DNA of 64,000 bases, taken from Gammaproteobacteria bacterium. GTDB lineage: Bacteria; Pseudomonadota; Gammaproteobacteria; JAJPIJ01. Made by a program: the position numbers and the translations under genes. Below, piece after piece: positions 16,396 through 27,766 of the stretch. Where the stretch lies: contig JAJVHZ010000076.1 of assembly GCA_022072255.1 (NCBI GenBank), positions 1 to 64,000 of the forward strand, given 5' to 3'. The notes under the pieces are model-generated. The model was not told where the DNA came from and ran no database searches. It saw only the letters and a list, made by a program, of their open reading frames with translations. The number at the start of each line of letters is the position of its first letter. Position 1 is the first letter of the stretch.

Positions 16396-19293
16396 ATGGC
16401 TGTGGATATTTCCGCTGTCTCTTCGGTCGCCAACAGCACCCGCATCCACGACCAGCAGGACCCCACGGCGCCGGCACTCGATGCGGAGCTGAGCGCCAAC
16501 GCCCCGGGGCAGTACCGGGTGATACGCCGCAACGGCAAGGTCACCTTTTTCGACCGCGACAAGATCACCGTCGCGATGACCAAGGCCTTCCTGGCCGTGG
16601 AGGGCGGCAGCGCCGCCGCCTCCACGCGCATCCACGAGACCGTCGCCGCCCTCACCGAACAGGTGGTGGCGGCCATCACCCGACGCCTGCCGGGCGGCGG
16701 CACGGTGCATATCGAGGACATCCAGGACCAGGTCGAGCTGGCGATGATGCGTGCCGGCGAGCACAAGATCGCGCGCGCCTACGTGCTCTACCGCGAGGAG
16801 CGGGCACGCGAACGGGCGCTCGAGCAGGAACAGGGGCTCGCCAATGGCCGCGCAAGCGCCGCGTCGTACGTCACGACCGCCTCCGGCGATCGCATCGCGC
16901 TGGACGAGGGCCGGCTGGGGCGCCTGGTTGCGGAGGCGTGCGAGGGATTGCCGGAGACGGACCCGCAGCGCATCCTCGAGGAGACCAGGCGCAACCTCTT
17001 CGACGGCGTGGCCGAGGCCGACGTCGCCAGGGCGCTGGTCATGAGCGCGCGCGCCTTCATCGAGAATGAGCCCAGCTACTCCGAGGTCGCCGCGCGCCTG
17101 CTGCTCGACATGCTTCGCAGCGAGGCCCTGAGCTTCATCCACAACCGTCCGACGAGCGCCACGCAGTCGGAGATGGCGCTCGGATACGCCGAGTACTTCA
17201 AGGCCTACGTGCGCCGCGCCATCGACCTGGAGCTCATGGATCCGCGCCTGCGCAATTTCGATCTGGAACGGCTCGGACGCGCCATCAGGCCGGAGCGGGA
17301 TTTCCAGTTCACCTATCTCGGGCTGCAGACGCTCTACGACCGCTACTTCCTGCATGCGCGCGGCATCCGGTTCGAACTGCCGCAGGTCTTCTTCATGCGC
17401 GTGGCGATGGGGCTGGCGATCAACGAGATCGAGCCCGAGCGGCGATCCATCGAATTCTACAGCCTGCTGTCCTCCTTCGACTTCATGTCGAGCACCCCGA
17501 CGCTGTTCAACTCCGGCACGCTGCGACCGCAGCTCTCGTCGTGCTACCTGACCACGGTGCCCGACGATCTCGACGCGATATTCGGCGCCATCAAGGACAA
17601 CGCCCTGCTGTCGAAATTCGCCGGCGGACTTGGCAACGACTGGACGCCGGTGCGCGGCATGGGCGCGCACATCAAGGGAACCAACGGCAGGTCCCAGGGC
17701 GTGGTGCCGTTCCTGAAGGTCGCCAACGATACCGCGGTGGCCGTCAACCAGGGCGGCAAACGCAAAGGCGCGGTGTGCGCATACCTGGAGACCTGGCACA
17801 TCGACGTCGAGGAATTCCTCGAGCTGCGCAAGAACACCGGCGACGATCGCCGCCGCACCCACGACATGAATACCGCCAACTGGGTGCCGGACCTCTTCAT
17901 GCGGCGCGTGGTGGAGGAAGGGGAATGGACGCTGTTCTCGCCGGACGAGGCCACCGAACTGCACGACGCCTGCGGCCGGGAGTTCGAGAAGCGCTACCTC
18001 GCCTGCGAGGAGCGCGCGCGCCGCGGGGAGATGCGCGTGCACAAGACCATGCGCGCCGTGGACCTGTGGCGAAAGATGCTCGCCATGCTGTACGAGACGG
18101 GGCATCCGTGGATCGCCTTCAAGGATCCCTGCAACCTGCGCTCGCCGCAACAGCACGTGGGGGTGGTGCACAGCTCGAACCTGTGCACCGAGATCACGCT
18201 CAACACCTCGACCAGCGAGATCGCGGTCTGCAACCTCGGGTCCGTGAACCTCGCCAACCACATGGCGCGGGATGGCGGCGGGGCGCGCCTGGATCTCGCC
18301 AAGCTCGAGCGCACCGTGCGCACGGCCATGCGGATGCTCGACAACGTCATCGATATCAACTACTACAGCGTCGGCGCGGCGAAGAACTCCAATCTCCGCC
18401 ACCGGCCCGTGGGTCTCGGGGTCATGGGCTTCCAGGACGCGCTCTACGAGCTGCGCATTCCGAACGCCTCGATGGCCGCCGTGGAGTTCGCCGACCGGTC
18501 CATGGAGGCGGTGAGCTATTTCGCCATCAAGGCGTCCACGGAACTCGCCGAGGAGCGCGGCACCTATTCGACCTTCCAGGGCTCGCTGTGGAGCAGGGGG
18601 ATACTGCCGATCGATTCCATCCAGCGCGTCGAGGAAGGCCGCGGCGGATACCTGGAGCAGGATCGCAGCCAGAGCCTGGACTGGGACAACCTGCGCGCCC
18701 GGGTCATGCACGTCGGCATGCGCAATTCCAACACCATGGCGATCGCGCCCACCGCCACGATCTCCAACATCTGCGGTGTGGTGCAGTCCATCGAACCGAC
18801 CTACCAGAACCTGTACGTGAAATCCAATCTCTCCGGCGAGTTTACGGTCGTCAACCCCTACCTCGTGCGCGATCTCAAGTCGCTGGGACTGTGGGACGAG
18901 GTGATGGTCAACGATCTGAAGTATTACGACGGTTCGGTGACCCCCATCGACCGCATTCCGGAGGAGCTCAAGCAGCTCTACGCGACGGCCTTCGAGGTGG
19001 ACCCGCGCTGGCTGGTCGAGGCCGCGTCGCGGCGGCAGAAGTGGATCGACCAGGCGCAGTCGCTCAACCTCTACATGGCCGAGCCCAACGGCAGAAAGCT
19101 CGACAATCTTTACAAGCTCGCCTGGATCCGCGGCCTGAAGACGACCTATTACCTGCGGTCGATCGGTGCCACCCACGTCGAGAAGAGCACGCTGCACGAG
19201 GGCAAGCTCAATGCCGTGAAGAACGATGCCGGCGAGGAGCCCGCGCCGAAGGCCTGCCTGATCGATGATCCCGCCTGCGAGGCCTGCCAGTAG
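16396..19293 (+). CDS. nrdA: Class Ia ribonucleotide reductase large subunit
   Basis: A 965-aa alpha subunit that reduces ribonucleoside diphosphates. An N-terminal ATP-cone spans about residues 35-140 (VIRRNGKVTFFDRDKI onward). A second, more divergent cone-like segment follows at about 155-245. This layout and length resemble P. aeruginosa NrdA. The catalytic core includes STPTLFNSGT and SNLCTEITL with catalytic Cys597, and MAIAPTATISNI. The C-terminal redox cysteines lie in CLIDDPACEACQ (954-965). ATG 16396 is set by TGGAGGAAGG just upstream; an earlier in-frame codon at 16312 lies inside the leader hairpin region. It heads the operon nrdA, 19316 ORF, nrdB, 20930 ORF. Confidence 0.96.
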   Translation: MAVDISAVSSVANSTRIHDQQDPTAPALDAELSANAPGQYRVIRRNGKVTFFDRDKITVAMTKAFLAVEGGSAAASTRIHETVAALTEQVVAAITRRLPGGGTVHIEDIQDQVELAMMRAGEHKIARAYVLYREERARERALEQEQGLANGRASAASYVTTASGDRIALDEGRLGRLVAEACEGLPETDPQRILEETRRNLFDGVAEADVARALVMSARAFIENEPSYSEVAARLLLDMLRSEALSFIHNRPTSATQSEMALGYAEYFKAYVRRAIDLELMDPRLRNFDLERLGRAIRPERDFQFTYLGLQTLYDRYFLHARGIRFELPQVFFMRVAMGLAINEIEPERRSIEFYSLLSSFDFMSSTPTLFNSGTLRPQLSSCYLTTVPDDLDAIFGAIKDNALLSKFAGGLGNDWTPVRGMGAHIKGTNGRSQGVVPFLKVANDTAVAVNQGGKRKGAVCAYLETWHIDVEEFLELRKNTGDDRRRTHDMNTANWVPDLFMRRVVEEGEWTLFSPDEATELHDACGREFEKRYLACEERARRGEMRVHKTMRAVDLWRKMLAMLYETGHPWIAFKDPCNLRSPQQHVGVVHSSNLCTEITLNTSTSEIAVCNLGSVNLANHMARDGGGARLDLAKLERTVRTAMRMLDNVIDINYYSVGAAKNSNLRHRPVGLGVMGFQDALYELRIPNASMAAVEFADRSMEAVSYFAIKASTELAEERGTYSTFQGSLWSRGILPIDSIQRVEEGRGGYLEQDRSQSLDWDNLRARVMHVGMRNSNTMAIAPTATISNICGVVQSIEPTYQNLYVKSNLSGEFTVVNPYLVRDLKSLGLWDEVMVNDLKYYDGSVTPIDRIPEELKQLYATAFEVDPRWLVEAASRRQKWIDQAQSLNLYMAEPNGRKLDNLYKLAWIRGLKTTYYLRSIGATHVEKSTLHEGKLNAVKNDAGEEPAPKACLIDDPACEACQ

Positions 19294-19315
19294 GGATCGG
19301 ACAAGGAGATCGGCG

Positions 19316-19615
19316 ATGACCGACACCATACGCGGCCACGTCCTGAAGGTGATCGATGGCGGCAGCTTCGACATCGAGGTGCGCTACGTCGGCGTGAACA
19401 ACCGGCGCGCCTATCACCGCCGGGAGCGGGTGCGGTTGGCCAACATCGACGTGAGCAATCTGGACGCGCTGGCGTGGCTGTCGCGCCGCAGTGCGCTGGC
19501 GGCGCGGCTGAGCGGTCGCGAGGTTCGCTGCTTCGTGCAGGAACGGGACGCGCGCCAGCAGGTGGTGGCCACGGTGGCGATCGTGAACGCCGCGACGGCG
19601 AGTGCGACCCGATAG
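19316..19615 (+). CDS. Small SNase-like protein between nrdA and nrdB
   Basis: A 99-aa protein with a staphylococcal-nuclease-like beta-barrel pattern: [16 protein letters not shown] at the start, [10 protein letters not shown] in the middle (where SNase proteins have VRLxGID) and [10 protein letters not shown] later. The catalytic Arg/Asp/Glu set is incomplete: Asp of KVIDGGS and the VRLANID loop are present, but the usual second Arg region is shortened. Nuclease activity is therefore doubtful. ATG 19316 follows an AAGGAG site; an upstream in-frame start (19265) would overlap nrdA. It sits 22 bp after nrdA and 35 bp before nrdB, so it is co-transcribed with the reductase. The function is unknown. 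Confidence 0.7.
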   Translation: MTDTIRGHVLKVIDGGSFDIEVRYVGVNNRRAYHRRERVRLANIDVSNLDALAWLSRRSALAARLSGREVRCFVQERDARQQVVATVAIVNAATASATR

Positions 19616-19650
19616 ACCAACAGAACCGAGATTCAAGGGGAGAGAACCGC

Positions 19651-20904
<1,254 letters not shown>

Positions 20905-20929
20905 GGAGAGGCCGGGCCACGGCGGCACG

Positions 20930-21190
20930 ATGATGACGCCGCGATTGCTGCCGAGGCGCGGGGCGTTGCATTACACGACACAGAGCGGACGGGAGCCGGT
21001 TCACGGTCTGGAACCCGGCGATTCGGTGTACCTGAACTGCGAGGGCCGTCTGATAGCCGTGTCGCTGCTGAGCTGTGTCGACGACCACTGCATCGGCATC
21101 GTCGAGCACGGTGTGAAGGGCACATGCGAGACCGGCGAGAGGATCGAGTTCGACGCCGACGTCATCTACGTCGTGCACAAGGGTCACTAG
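20930..21190 (+). CDS. Small protein at the end of the nrd operon
   Basis: An 86-aa protein with no family I recognise. The central part alternates hydrophobic residues (SVYLNCEGRLIAVSLLS, CIGIVEHGVKG, FDADVIYVVHKGH), suggesting a small beta-barrel. Four cysteines are visible (NCEG, SCVDDHC, TCETG). It starts 25 bp after nrdB (ATG 20930 or 20933, weak ribosome-binding site) and ends 37 bp before a strong terminator. It is therefore the last gene of the nrd transcript. Confidence 0.65.
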   Translation: MMTPRLLPRRGALHYTTQSGREPVHGLEPGDSVYLNCEGRLIAVSLLSCVDDHCIGIVEHGVKGTCETGERIEFDADVIYVVHKGH

Positions 21191-21227
21191 TGGGGGGAAT
21201 TGCGGTTTGGTAGGCGACCGCAGGTTA

Positions 21228-21260
21228 GGCGTCCGGCAAGAGGTCCGGACGCCTTTTTTT
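21228..21260 (+). terminator. Rho-independent terminator of the nrd operon
   Basis: GGCGTCCGG (21228-21236) pairs perfectly with CCGGACGCC (21245-21253) over an 8-nt loop, and seven T residues follow. The strength and position right after the 86-aa gene mark the end of the nrdA-to-20930 operon. Confidence 0.9.
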
Positions 21261-21334
21261 CCACGATTTCACATGCAGACCGGGCGCGGCCAACCGTGAG
21301 CGCACCCCGCACCCGCCGCGCGTGCGCCTGCGTA

Positions 21335-22249
21335 TCAGGCAGCGCGGCGTTCGTCGGAACCCGCGGCCTGGCGCAGGGCGGCGATGCGCTCTTCCAGCGG
21401 CGGATGGGTCATGAACAGCCGCATCAGCCCCTGCCGCAGGTTGCCGGAGATGCCGAACGCGGCCATCTGCCGCGGCAGCTCGCTCGGCCGGTGCAGCGCC
21501 TGCAGGCGCTCCAGCGCGGCGATCATCGCGCCACGGCCGGCCAGCGACGCGCCGCCGGCGTCGGCGCGGAACTCGCGCTGGCGGCTGAACCACATGACGA
21601 TGATGCTGGCGATGATACCGAAGAGCACCTGCATTACCATGGTAGTGATCCAGTATCCCGGCCCATAGCCCTGCCGCTCCTCGCCGCGCGACAGCGCCCG
21701 ATCGACGAACATGGCGACGATGCGCGCCAGGAAGACGACGAAGGTGTTAACCACGCCCTGGATCAGCGCCAGCGTCACCATGTCGCCGTTGGCCACGTGC
21801 GATACCTCGTGCCCGAGCACCGCCTCCGCCTCGGCGCGGTCCATCGAGTACAGCAAACCGGTGCTGACCGCCACCAGTGCGTTGTTGCGATTCCAGCCGG
21901 TCGCGAACGCGTTCACGTCGGCGCTTTCGTAGACGGCCACCTCGGGCATGCCGATGCCTGCGGCCTGCGCCAGGCGCGCGACGGTCGCGACCAGCCACTG
22001 CTCCAGCGGCGTGCCTGGCTGGGCTATCACGCGCGCCCCGGTCGACATCTTTGCGACCGACTTCGACATCAGCAGTGAGACCACCGAGCCGGTCATGCCG
22101 ATGACGGCGCTGGCCGCGAGCAACCCGCCCAGGTTCATGTCGACACCCTGCTGGTACAGGAATCGTTCGAGGCCGAAGACCTTCAGGGCGGCGGAGATCA
22201 CCACCAGCACCGCGATGTTGGTACCCAGGAACAGCATCAATCTCTTCAC
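21335..22249 (-). CDS. htpX: Membrane zinc metalloprotease HtpX
   Basis: A 304-aa M48 protease that degrades misfolded inner-membrane proteins, with FtsH-like quality control. Two N-terminal helices lie at about 4-22 and 33-55. The zinc motif HEVSH is in [14 protein letters not shown], and two more helices follow. [10 protein letters not shown] supplies the third ligand Glu. GTG 22249 is chosen because homologues begin [10 protein letters not shown] and GGGAGGGG lies 8 nt upstream; the longer open frame to 22465 is leader sequence. It is co-directional with parC, from which it is separated by a 357-bp structured region. Confidence 0.93.
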   Translation of the reverse strand: MKRLMLFLGTNIAVLVVISAALKVFGLERFLYQQGVDMNLGGLLAASAVIGMTGSVVSLLMSKSVAKMSTGARVIAQPGTPLEQWLVATVARLAQAAGIGMPEVAVYESADVNAFATGWNRNNALVAVSTGLLYSMDRAEAEAVLGHEVSHVANGDMVTLALIQGVVNTFVVFLARIVAMFVDRALSRGEERQGYGPGYWITTMVMQVLFGIIASIIVMWFSRQREFRADAGGASLAGRGAMIAALERLQALHRPSELPRQMAAFGISGNLRQGLMRLFMTHPPLEERIAALRQAAGSDERRAA

Positions 22250-22385
22250 GCTACGCCCCTCCCGATCTGTGGGCTCAATCTTGCCACGTCCGCCTTTGAC
22301 AGGCGATTGACGCGCACATTCAATCACCGCAAGGCGGCAGCGGGAAAAAAAACTCAAGAATGGATCGGCCGCGCCGATACCTGAT

Positions 22386-22451
22386 ATTGGAACGGATTCC
22401 CCTCCCCTCCCTGGTCCGTTCCAATTCCGCCGGGGCTCCCCACGCCCCGGC
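22386..22451. promoter_or_regulatory. Two adjacent inverted repeats upstream of htpX
   Basis: ATTGGAACGGA (22386-22396) and its exact inverse TCCGTTCCAAT (22415-22425) flank an 18-bp pyrimidine-rich spacer. Four bases further, GCCGGGGC (22429-22436) pairs with GCCCCGGC (22444-22451). Both lie 137-202 bp before htpX on its strand. They could be an operator, a structured leader or a remnant terminator. The T-run needed for termination is absent. Apart from the direct repeats listed next, the rest of the 22250-22606 gap shows nothing definite. Confidence 0.5.
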
Positions 22452-22511
22452 ACCTTTTCCTTCATGAGTGCCTATAACTCAATGATAGATATTGGTTTTT
22501 TTGCGACACCT

Positions 22512-22622
22512 CGCGTCGTTTCGAGGTGCCGGACTCAATCCGTCGAAACCAAGGCATTCTGACGAATGATGGCACGGTCACGACGCGTCGTTTCGAGGTG
22601 CCGGACTCAATCCGTCGAAACC
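22512..22622. repeat. 39-bp direct repeat duplicating the parC 3' end
   Basis: Bases 22512-22550 and 22584-22622 are identical over 39 bp (from CGCGTCGTTTCG to CGTCGAAACC). The period is 72 bp and the spacer 33 bp. The right copy contains the last codons and stop of parC (TGA at 22607-22609) plus its 3' flank; the left copy is non-coding. Each copy holds GTTTCGA and TCGAAAC as inverted arms. No other copy was noticed in the window. Confidence 0.9.
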
Positions 22623-24853
22623 GTTGCGCGCTCGACGCGCTGATAGCCGCGGGGGAGTTTCTCGCCGCGGCGACCGCGCTCGCCGCGGAATCCGGCCAGA
22701 TCGCCGGATTTCAGGTTCATGTAGCGCTGGCCGCTGTAGATCCGAACCGCCGCGCCGCCCGGCACCGCCAGTACCGCAACCACGCCGTCGGCGCCCCTGG
22801 CGACATCCGCGGCAGGGATCTGGATGAGCTTCAGCCCCTTGCCCTTGTTCATGACCGGCAACTCGCGCAGCGGAAAGACCAGCGCACGCCCCTGGCGGGT
22901 GACGATCAGCACATCGTCGCGATCGGGGTCCGCGACCGGCGCCGGCGCTACCACTCCGCCCTGCGCGACGCTCAGCACCGACTTGCCGGCCTTGTTCTTG
23001 GCGTAAAGGTCCTCCAGCCGGGCGATGAATCCGTAGCCCGCCTCCGTGGCCAGCACGTAGTGCGCTTCCGCGTTCCCGAGCATGGCGCCAGCGAACGTGG
23101 CGCCGTCCGGGGGCGTGAGACGGCCCGACAACGGCTCGCCGAGACCGCGCGCGGAGGGCAGGCTGTGCGCCGCCAGGGAGTAGCACCGGCCGGTCGAGTC
23201 GATGAACACGGCGGTCTGGTTGGATCGTCCCGGGGCGTGCGCCCGGTAGGCGTCGCCGGATCGATAGCTGAGCGCGAGCGGATCGATGTCGTGCCCCTTC
23301 GCCGCCCTGACCCAGCCCATCTGCGACAGCACGACGGTGACCGGCTCGGCCGGGATCAGGTCCGTCTCGCTCATGGCCTGGGCCTGCTCGCGCACGACGA
23401 TCGGCGACATTCTCCTGTCCCCGTACTTCGCCGCGTCGGACTCGATCTCCTTCTTCACCGTCGTGCGCAGCCGGGCGCGCGAGGCCAGCGTCTTCTCGAG
23501 ATCCGCGCGCTCGGCGGCGAGGTCCTTCTGCTCCGCCCGGATCTTCACCTCCTCGAGGCGGGCCAGATGCCGCAGCCTCAGATCGAGTATGGCGTCGGCC
23601 TGCACCTCGCTCAGGCCGAAGCGCGTCATCAACATCGCGCGCGGCTCGTCCTCTCGCCGGATGATGGCGATCACCTCGTCGAGGTTCAGGAAGGCAACGA
23701 GCAGACCCTCGAGGATATGCAGCCTGGCGAGGACCTTGTCGAGCCGGTACTGCAGCCGGCGGCGGACGGTTTCGACGCGGAATTCCAGCCACTCCGCGAG
23801 CAGGGTCCTCAGGTCCTTGACCTGGGGCAGCCCGTTGCCGCCGATGACGTTGAGATTGACGCGATAGCTGCGCTCCAGGTCCGTCGTGGCGAACAGGTGC
23901 GCCATCAGTGGCTCGGCCTCCACGCGGTTGGAGCGCGGGACGAGCACCAGGCGCGTGGGAGTCTCGTGATCGGACTCATCGCGCAGATCCTCGAGCATCG
24001 GCAGCTTCTTGGCGTTCATCTGTTGTGCGATCTGCTCGAGGATCTTTGCCCCGGAGCTCTGGTACGGCAGCGCCGTGATGATGATGTTGCCGTCCTCGCG
24101 CTCGTACACCGCGCGCATGCGCAACGACCCGGTGCCGGTCTCGTAGATCTGCCGGAGTTCCGGCTTCGGCGTGACGATCTCGGCACGGGTCGGGAAATCG
24201 GGCCCCGGCAGATGCCTGCACAACTCCCGGACCGTGGCCTCGGGATTGTCGATGAGGTGGACGCAGGCGGCCGCCACCTCGCGCAGGTTGTGCGGCGGGA
24301 TGTCCGTGGCCATGCCGACGGCGATGCCGGTCGTGCCGTTGAGCAGCACGTTCGGCAGCCTGGCCGGCAGCACGCGGGGCTCCTCCAGCGTGCCGTCGAA
24401 ATTGGGCATCCAGTCCACCGTGCCCTGTCCCAGCTCGCCCAGCAACAGTTCGGCATACCGGGTGAGCTTCGCCTCGGTGTAACGCATGGCCGCGAAGGAC
24501 TTCGGATCGTCCATCGAGCCCCAGTTGCCCTGTCCGTCCACCAGTGGGTAGCGGTAGGAGAACGGCTGCGCCATCAGCACCATGGCCTCGTAGCAGGCGG
24601 AATCGCCATGCGGGTGGAACTTGCCGATCACGTCGCCGACGGTGCGCGCGGACTTCTTGAACTTCGCGCCGGCGTCGAGTCCGAGCTCGGACATCGCGTA
24701 GATGATCCGGCGCTGTACGGGCTTCAGGCCGTCGCCGATGTGCGGCAGGGCGCGATCGAGGATCACGTACATCGAATACGCGAGATAGGCGCCCTCGGTA
24801 AACTGGTGCAAGGGCTGGCGCTCGACGTTTTCGAAACGCGCGGTCGTGCTCAT
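22607..24853 (-). CDS. parC: DNA topoisomerase IV subunit A
   Basis: A 748-aa type IIA topoisomerase subunit that decatenates daughter chromosomes with ParE. The breakage-reunion domain opens the protein; the catalytic Tyr125 lies in [10 protein letters not shown]. The quinolone region reads [13 protein letters not shown] with Ser85 and Glu89, the wild-type (sensitive) residues. The C-terminal beta-pinwheel is shorter than in GyrA and lacks a clear GyrA box, which supports ParC. ATG 24853 with a CGGAGAG site is preferred over the upstream start at 24907. The last five codons lie in a duplicated 39-bp repeat. parE is 3.2 kb upstream on the same strand. Confidence 0.95.
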   Translation of the reverse strand: MSTTARFENVERQPLHQFTEGAYLAYSMYVILDRALPHIGDGLKPVQRRIIYAMSELGLDAGAKFKKSARTVGDVIGKFHPHGDSACYEAMVLMAQPFSYRYPLVDGQGNWGSMDDPKSFAAMRYTEAKLTRYAELLLGELGQGTVDWMPNFDGTLEEPRVLPARLPNVLLNGTTGIAVGMATDIPPHNLREVAAACVHLIDNPEATVRELCRHLPGPDFPTRAEIVTPKPELRQIYETGTGSLRMRAVYEREDGNIIITALPYQSSGAKILEQIAQQMNAKKLPMLEDLRDESDHETPTRLVLVPRSNRVEAEPLMAHLFATTDLERSYRVNLNVIGGNGLPQVKDLRTLLAEWLEFRVETVRRRLQYRLDKVLARLHILEGLLVAFLNLDEVIAIIRREDEPRAMLMTRFGLSEVQADAILDLRLRHLARLEEVKIRAEQKDLAAERADLEKTLASRARLRTTVKKEIESDAAKYGDRRMSPIVVREQAQAMSETDLIPAEPVTVVLSQMGWVRAAKGHDIDPLALSYRSGDAYRAHAPGRSNQTAVFIDSTGRCYSLAAHSLPSARGLGEPLSGRLTPPDGATFAGAMLGNAEAHYVLATEAGYGFIARLEDLYAKNKAGKSVLSVAQGGVVAPAPVADPDRDDVLIVTRQGRALVFPLRELPVMNKGKGLKLIQIPAADVARGADGVVAVLAVPGGAAVRIYSGQRYMNLKSGDLAGFRGERGRRGEKLPRGYQRVERATVSTD

Positions 24854-24965
24854 CTGGCTCTCCGGCGGGAACTGCTGGGAAAAAATCAACGCCCCGGCCG
24901 GCGGCAACCGGTCGGGGCGGGAGTTACAGCGGATATCTTAATTGCTGCGGAGAGGAATTGCGCGC

Positions 24966-27698
24966 TCACGCCGTGCTCGGCGCCGGCTGCAGGGCGCCCT
25001 GCGCCGCGGGCCGGGCCGCGCGCTCCGGCAACCCGCTCGCCACGCCCATGGCGAGCGCCGCCAGGTACGGAACGCTCTGCACCATCAGCACCGCCGCCCA
25101 CCACGTGACCTCGGCGCTGTCGGAGCCGTACCGCCACACCGAGGCGGCGGCGGCGGCGAGGAGCGCGACCGCCACGAGCGTCTCCTCCCTCGCCATTGCG
25201 AAGCCGTGCACCCATGCGTGCCTGCTCTCGGATTTGGGCGTGCGCAGGAACGGGCGGGACCTTTGCATCACGCCGGTGAAGATCGCCTTGCCGATGGTGT
25301 GAGTCAGCGCCATGCCGGCGATCGCCGCGCCGATCCGGTCCAGCCATCCACATTTGACACGCGCCTGGTAGAGGGCGAGGCTGTGGAGCAGCTTGAACGC
25401 GAACACGGCCATCACCGGCCAGATGAAATCGCGCATGGGGAAATCGAAGTAGCGAGGCGAGGCGAGGATGCCGATGGTCCAGAATATGCCGCCGACGGTG
25501 AACATGAGGTGCATGGCGTCGGCGAACCACGGCAGCCAGCCGCCTATGAAGTGAAAGCGCTGGCCCGGCGACAGGCCCGGCTGCAGACCGAGCAGCTTGC
25601 GCCAGTGGCCGCGGATGATCTGCATGGCGCCGAACACCCAGCGGAAGCGCTGGTTCTTGTAAGCGGTGAAGGTCTCAGGGGTCAGCCCGCGCCCGAAGAC
25701 GTGATTGACATAGACCGCCTCGTGACCGCCGGAGAGCAGGCGCAGTCCGAGCTCGGCGTCTTCGCAGATGCACCACTCACCCCAGTTGCCACTGGTCTCC
25801 AGCGCGCTGCGCCGGATGAGCGTCATGGTGCCGTGCTGGATGATCGCGTTGCGTTCATTGCGCTGGACCATCCCGATCTCGAAGAAGCCGTTGTACTCCC
25901 AGTTGATCATCTGCCGGAAGACGCTGCTGTCCCAGGCGCGATGATCCTGGGGTGCCTGCACGAACCCCACTTGGCCACGCTCGAAATACGGGATGAGCGA
26001 CGACAGCCAGTTGGCGTCGATGACGTAGTCGCTGTCGATGACGCCGATCACCTCGGCCCGCGGCGCGGTCACGGTCAGACCGAAGTTCAGTGCCCCTGCC
26101 TTGTATCCGGGCCAGTTCTCCAGGTGGAAGAAGCGGAACTTCGCCCCGAGCCGCTCGCAATGCGCCCGCACCGGTTGCCACACGGCCGGATCCCTGGTGT
26201 TGTTGTCGAGCACCAGCACCTCGTAATCCGGGTACTCGAGCCGCGCGAGGCTGTTGAGCGTCTCGATCACGACCTCGGGCGGCTCGTTGTGGATGGGCAG
26301 GTGCAGCGAGACCATCGGGCGATATTCGCCGGCTCCCGCCGGCAGCGGTCTGAAGTGCCGCCGCATGCGCTGCTGCCAGAGCAGCTCGGCCATCTCGAAG
26401 CCGTTGACGAGCACGACGGTCAGCAGCATCAACTGCGCCGGGAACAGCAGGGCCCAGACCACCAGGCTGGCGCCCGAAAGGCCTTCGGCGATGGGCATGA
26501 GCGCGCCGATCACGAGCGCGGCGCCGGTCATCTGTAACAGCGAGGCGAAGAACAGCCGTCCGCCGACGCGCACGTCCTGGCGGCGGCCGGCGAACCAGAG
26601 CATGGGGCCGAGGACCAGCAGCGAGGCGGCCAGGGCCTTCGGCAGCCAGTACTCGTCGTCGACCACCTCGCCGGTCATCGGGAACTTCTGCTCGCGCTCC
26701 GCGGTGAACAGCCCCCAGTGCGGACCGACGCTGCCTTCCTCGAGGCGTTTCCAGGGCTGGTCGTAGGCCTCGACGATGTAGTATTCGAGCTTCCGCGACT
26801 GCGCCTGGTTGAGGAACTGACGGATGAAGCGCGAGGCATTGACCATCGACGGCTTGGCGTCCTTCTTGCGATTGCCGTTGCTGGGCCAGCCGGTCTCCCC
26901 GATCACCACCTTCTTGTTCGGGAAGGCGGCCTGCACCTGGCGATAACGCTCGAAGACCCAGTCGAGCGCCTGCGCCGCCGGCACCCCTTCCCAGTACGGC
27001 AGCACGTGGATGGTGATGAAATCCACCGACCTCGCCAGTTCCGGGTGCTGCAGCCAGATGTGCCACGGCTCGGCGGTGCTCACCGGCTGGCGCACGCGCT
27101 GGCGAACCTTCTTCAGATAGGCCGTCAGCTCCTCCACCGAGAGGTCGTCGCGCAGGATCGCCTCGTTGCCGATGATGACGCGATTGACGTTGGAGTAGCG
27201 CTGTGCGTTCTTGACCGCGTTGACGATCTCCTTGACGTTGTTCTCCCTGCGCTTGTCCAGCCACGCGCCGGCCATCACCTTGATGCCGTATTGCTGCGCC
27301 AGGCGCGGAACGGCCTCGAATCCGTTGGTGGATGAATAGGTGCGGACCGCGGCCACCTTGCCCTGCAGGCGGCGGAGATCGGCATCGATCTCCTCAACGG
27401 AGGGATAGCGCTCCTCGTAGGGGTTGTCCCCGGGCTGGTAGGGACTGAAGGACACGCCGCGGATCATGTCCGCGTAGCCCACCTCCGCGACCGGCCGGTT
27501 CAGCCAGGCCCATGCGCACAGGTGCGTACCGATGACTGCCGCAACGACGAAAAAGGTGGCGGTGACCTGCTTGAGCCGCGCCGCCCACCCGGGGTGCAGG
27601 TGACGCGCCGCGGCGCGCGTCGCTCCGGCGGGACCGCCCATGGCCGAGTTCGAATCCATCCCTGATACCGCAGGGTCCTGCGAATCACGTCGTTCCAC
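24966..27698 (-). CDS. GH17-GT2 membrane beta-glucan synthase (NdvB/NdvC-like)
   Basis: A 910-aa fusion. After one N-terminal helix (about 45-66), a periplasmic glycoside-hydrolase-17-like domain spans about 75-350, with VIIGNEAILRDD and the catalytic-type VVIGETGWPSNG. Three helices follow, then a cytoplasmic family-2 glycosyltransferase domain (about 465-700) with DSDY, EDAELGLRL and QRFRW. Further membrane helices end the protein. Such proteins make periplasmic or cyclic beta-1,3/1,6-glucans from UDP-glucose. GTG 27698 is chosen because GGAGG (27708-27712) is 9 nt upstream. TTG 27707 directly abuts that site. It lies between parE and parC, all on one strand, which is an odd neighbourhood. 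Confidence 0.88.
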   Translation of the reverse strand: MERRDSQDPAVSGMDSNSAMGGPAGATRAAARHLHPGWAARLKQVTATFFVVAAVIGTHLCAWAWLNRPVAEVGYADMIRGVSFSPYQPGDNPYEERYPSVEEIDADLRRLQGKVAAVRTYSSTNGFEAVPRLAQQYGIKVMAGAWLDKRRENNVKEIVNAVKNAQRYSNVNRVIIGNEAILRDDLSVEELTAYLKKVRQRVRQPVSTAEPWHIWLQHPELARSVDFITIHVLPYWEGVPAAQALDWVFERYRQVQAAFPNKKVVIGETGWPSNGNRKKDAKPSMVNASRFIRQFLNQAQSRKLEYYIVEAYDQPWKRLEEGSVGPHWGLFTAEREQKFPMTGEVVDDEYWLPKALAASLLVLGPMLWFAGRRQDVRVGGRLFFASLLQMTGAALVIGALMPIAEGLSGASLVVWALLFPAQLMLLTVVLVNGFEMAELLWQQRMRRHFRPLPAGAGEYRPMVSLHLPIHNEPPEVVIETLNSLARLEYPDYEVLVLDNNTRDPAVWQPVRAHCERLGAKFRFFHLENWPGYKAGALNFGLTVTAPRAEVIGVIDSDYVIDANWLSSLIPYFERGQVGFVQAPQDHRAWDSSVFRQMINWEYNGFFEIGMVQRNERNAIIQHGTMTLIRRSALETSGNWGEWCICEDAELGLRLLSGGHEAVYVNHVFGRGLTPETFTAYKNQRFRWVFGAMQIIRGHWRKLLGLQPGLSPGQRFHFIGGWLPWFADAMHLMFTVGGIFWTIGILASPRYFDFPMRDFIWPVMAVFAFKLLHSLALYQARVKCGWLDRIGAAIAGMALTHTIGKAIFTGVMQRSRPFLRTPKSESRHAWVHGFAMAREETLVAVALLAAAAASVWRYGSDSAEVTWWAAVLMVQSVPYLAALAMGVASGLPERAARPAAQGALQPAPSTA

Positions 27699-27766
27699 CC
27701 TTGCCAACCTCCACGATCGCCGCCATTCGGGCGGCCTTGTCAGCTGCGATGCAGCATTCTTTTCCT

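Noticed and set aside
16294-19374. 1026-codon open frame on the minus strand opposite nrdA
   Set aside because: It is a mirror of GC-rich codons. The plus strand encodes an unmistakable NrdA with catalytic motifs, whereas the antisense product is low-complexity (many His/Arg/Gly) with no motif.
19316-19615. Calling the 99-aa protein a secreted thermonuclease
   Set aside because: No signal peptide, short length and an incomplete catalytic set. Only the barrel-like pattern supports SNase similarity.
22512-22622. Reading the 39-bp repeats as flanks of an intact mobile element or as a CRISPR
   Set aside because: There are only two copies and a 33-bp spacer with no gene, so neither an element nor an array is present. 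It is kept only as a duplication or possible scar.
22526-25108. 860-codon plus-strand frame opposite parC
   Set aside because: It is antisense to a full-length topoisomerase subunit with wild-type active-site motifs; the composition is a shadow.
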